Assembly (NCBI GenBank): GCA_021804185.1
Contig: JAJZKL010000056.1
Span: 1 to 6,881, forward strand
Source of the DNA: Thermoplasmata archaeon
Lineage (GTDB): Archaea; Thermoplasmatota; Thermoplasmata; Thermoplasmatales; Thermoplasmataceae
DNA length: 6,881 nucleotides
Reading direction: 5' to 3'
Below are positions 5,194-6,881 of this stretch, piece after piece; position 1 is the stretch's first letter; the number at the start of each line of letters is the position of its first letter. A model generated the notes under the pieces. That model searched no databases and was not told where the DNA came from. It saw nothing but the letters and a program-made list of their open reading frames with translations. The translations under genes were made by a program, and so were the position numbers.

Positions 5194-6783
5194 AAGGCTA
5201 GCCCTCAGTGATCTCTTGTCAATCTTCCCTGTGCTTGTTTTATTGAAGGACTCAATCTGGAAGAAATCATCCGGTATCCAGAATTTTGAGATTCTTCCTG
5301 ACTGAACATAGTTCATAAGGTGCCCTCTTAAGGCTTCTTTGTTCAGCTCTTTAAGGCCAGAAATGAATGCCACCGGCCTTTCTCCCCACTTCTCGTCCCT
5401 TCTCGCAACTACTGCAACCTCTGCAACTCCAGGATATGTGCTTATAACGTCTTCAAGTATCAGAGTTGGAATGAATTCACCCCCAGATTTGACAGCATCC
5501 TTCTCCCTGTCCACTATGTTTATGTAACCATGATCGTCGACTACCGCAAGGTCACCTGTATTCAGCCAGTCATTCTTCCAGAGCTTTTTGGTGTTTTCTG
5601 GATCATTGAAGTATTCTGACGTAAGCCATGGTGCCCTTACAACGATTTCGCCTATACTTTTACCGTCATAAGGCACATCTTTCCCATCCCTGTCTACAAC
5701 CCTGAGATCCACCAGAGGTATTGGTATCCCTGTCTTTATTCTGAAACTCTCTTTCTGGGAATCAGACATTGACATGACCTCTGTTGTATAAAGGCCGAGA
5801 GTGAGAATAGGTGCGGTCTCGGACATTCCATAGCCTGCACCAACCTCCATGCCAAGTGATCTTGCTTTTTCCGCCAGTCCCTTTGGGAGGGCACCACCGC
5901 CGATTGTAACCCTGAGATTCAGTTTTTTCAGAATTTCCTGATTCTCTTTTTTTGCCATCAGCATGTAAAGAATTGAAGGCACCATCATACTGACAGTGAC
6001 CTTTTCCTTTTCCATCAGAGAAGGCAGTGAATCGAAATCATACCTTCCGGGTAGGACATACTTCATACCCTTCATAATAGCCATGTAAGGAACCCCCCAC
6101 GAATGGACATGGAACATGGGCACTATTGGCATTATGACATCTGTGCTCTTCAGATTTATAGGTTCATCAGAGAGTGCCACGGCCATACCCAGTGTGTGAA
6201 GGATTATCTGCCTGTGGGTAAATGTAACCCCCTTTGGCATGCCAGTGGTTCCTGAGGTGTAAAATATGGTGCAAAGATCATCTTCAGTAAGTTCAGGAAG
6301 CTTGATTGACTCATCCTTTTCAAATAGATTCCCCAGGAATAAAGCCCCATCAATATTTGCTGAAGGTGTATCGGAATCACCGGAAACTATCCAGGTCCTA
6401 ACTCCCTGGAAAAGCCCAATGCTCGGTGAGATAAGCGGCACAAACTCATCCCTGATAATTACTATCCTGTCTCCGGCATGTTGCATCGTGTAGAAAATAA
6501 GTTCAGGGGAGTACCTGATATTTACAGTATGCAGAACTCCTCCAGCGAGTGGAATTGCATAATAGAGCATCAAGTAATTCAGGTCATCCCATTCAAGAAC
6601 TGCAACCTTTTCCCCTTTCTGCAGACCTGCTTTCAGAAGACCTCTGGCAAGTGCATAGACTTTCTCCCTGAATTCCCGATATGTGATTCTTCTGTCTTTG
6701 TAACAGATAACCTGGTCCGGATTGTTTCTCACAGAGGAATAAAAAATCTTGTCCACTGTAAGCTCATATTTTTTCTGAAACAT
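5185..6783 (-). CDS. AMP-forming acyl-CoA ligase (medium/long-chain, AlkK-like)
   Basis: This 532-aa protein is a member of the ANL adenylating superfamily. It activates a carboxylic acid with ATP to an acyl-adenylate and then transfers it to CoA. The P-loop YTSGTTGMPKG is at 175-185, GYGMSETAP at 317-325 (adenine and AMP binding), NTGD at 408-411 with D411 for the ribose hydroxyls, DREKD at 425-429 (hinge), and TSTGKIDKR at 516-524 with catalytic K520. VPMFHVHSWGVPY (221-233) and DEKWGERPVAF near the C-terminal domain are typical of the medium-chain AlkK-like subgroup. Those blocks favour a medium- or long-chain fatty, branched or aromatic acid over acetate, but the substrate is not determined. 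Length is normal and no signal peptide or membrane segment is evident, so it is probably cytosolic. The ATG at 6783 has no SD but a TATA box 21-29 nt upstream, indicating leaderless expression as a single gene. The 3' end overlaps the epimerase gene by 9 bp tail to tail. Confidence 0.94.
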   Translation of the reverse strand: MFQKKYELTVDKIFYSSVRNNPDQVICYKDRRITYREFREKVYALARGLLKAGLQKGEKVAVLEWDDLNYLMLYYAIPLAGGVLHTVNIRYSPELIFYTMQHAGDRIVIIRDEFVPLISPSIGLFQGVRTWIVSGDSDTPSANIDGALFLGNLFEKDESIKLPELTEDDLCTIFYTSGTTGMPKGVTFTHRQIILHTLGMAVALSDEPINLKSTDVIMPIVPMFHVHSWGVPYMAIMKGMKYVLPGRYDFDSLPSLMEKEKVTVSMMVPSILYMLMAKKENQEILKKLNLRVTIGGGALPKGLAEKARSLGMEVGAGYGMSETAPILTLGLYTTEVMSMSDSQKESFRIKTGIPIPLVDLRVVDRDGKDVPYDGKSIGEIVVRAPWLTSEYFNDPENTKKLWKNDWLNTGDLAVVDDHGYINIVDREKDAVKSGGEFIPTLILEDVISTYPGVAEVAVVARRDEKWGERPVAFISGLKELNKEALRGHLMNYVQSGRISKFWIPDDFFQIESFNKTSTGKIDKRSLRASLSS

Positions 6784-6803
6784 GAAAATGATAGGAAAAT
6801 AGG

Positions 6804-6812
6804 ATTTAAAAA
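6804..6812 (-). promoter_or_regulatory. TATA box of the acyl-CoA ligase (leaderless type)
   Basis: TTTTTAAAT on the minus strand occupies positions -29 to -21 relative to the ligase ATG, so transcription should begin at or beside the start codon. The lack of any SD before this ATG agrees with a leaderless mRNA. Confidence 0.6.
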
Positions 6813-6846
6813 CCTTTACAGAACAAGATTCAGATAAATATTTCAG

Positions 6847-6864
6847 GGATTATATAAGAAATCC
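6847..6864 (+). promoter_or_regulatory. Possible TATA box of a rightward gene outside the window, inside an inverted repeat
   Basis: TTATATAA (6850-6857) is a near-ideal archaeal TATA box, flanked by a 5-bp inverted repeat GGATT (6847-6851) and AATCC (6860-6864). On the plus strand, initiation would fall at about 6880, at the window's end, so a divergent gene probably starts just beyond. Because the box is self-complementary, it could also serve the acyl-CoA ligase as a second promoter with a leader of about 45 nt. No open reading frame of this neighbour is visible. Confidence 0.4.
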
Positions 6865-6881
6865 GGCTCCTATATTGGGAT

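Noticed and set aside
6478..6837. Plus-strand open frame across the ligase start and its promoter
   Set aside because: It runs antisense through the ligase N-terminus and the TATA region, has no family features and no start signal.
6868..6881. Right edge tested for the same kind of internal duplication as the left edge
   Set aside because: Its best match I found is nine bases (near 2615, opposite strand), within what chance allows.
1..6881. CRISPR array, tRNA, insertion sequence or terminal-repeat search by eye
   Set aside because: No regularly spaced repeats, cloverleaf-like segment, transposase or paired terminal repeats were seen; almost all of the window is coding.

Overview
This window most likely comes from a euryarchaeon of the Thermoplasmatales type (Thermoplasma, Ferroplasma, Cuniculiplasma or a relative). 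It carries an archaeal-type FtsZ, a transketolase split into N- and C-terminal subunits next to a small single-domain transaldolase, and frequent AGG/AGA (Arg) and ATA (Ile) codons. Several starts have a TATA-like box about 25 nt upstream of the first codon, as in leaderless archaeal transcripts. The lineage is inferred from protein families and promoter style. No rRNA or similar marker is present. I see no RNA genes, CRISPR arrays or insertion sequences.

Layout, right to left. (1) 5185-6783 (-): AMP-forming acyl-CoA ligase, AlkK-like medium/long-chain subgroup, with a clean leaderless-type promoter. It meets (2) 4423-5193 (+), a compact NAD-dependent sugar epimerase/dehydratase, tail to tail with a 9-bp overlap of coding ends. 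(3) A 132-bp AT-rich divergent promoter region separates the epimerase from (4) 3073-4290 (-), a membrane-bound GT2 glycosyltransferase of the hyaluronan/cellulose-synthase type. (5) ftsZ (1951-3024, -) follows after 48 bp that hold a perfect 7-bp inverted repeat, a TATA-like box and an SD-like motif. (6) A promoter and leader with another 7-bp inverted repeat precede a tightly packed operon: transketolase N-subunit (1030-1860), transketolase C-subunit (77-1033) and transaldolase (1-93, cut by the window edge). The reading frames overlap by 4 and 17 bp.

How they work together. The three-gene operon encodes the carbon-shuffling enzymes of the non-oxidative pentose phosphate pathway, supplying ribose-5-phosphate and erythrose-4-phosphate. 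The GT2 enzyme and the divergent nucleotide-sugar epimerase plausibly act in surface glycan synthesis. FtsZ is the cell-division GTPase. The acyl-CoA ligase activates fatty acids or related acids. Most of this is ordinary core metabolism and cell biology; I do not see a clearly novel multi-gene system.

The most striking anomaly is at the left edge. The first 17 bases are identical to an internal piece of ftsZ (2907-2923, same orientation), exactly where the transaldolase should encode its conserved TTNPS motif. This looks like a chimeric contig end or, less likely, a real tandem-duplication or circle junction of about 2.9 kb. Other points worth checking are the palindromes in front of ftsZ and the transketolase operon, and the unusual TTG start of the glycosyltransferase.
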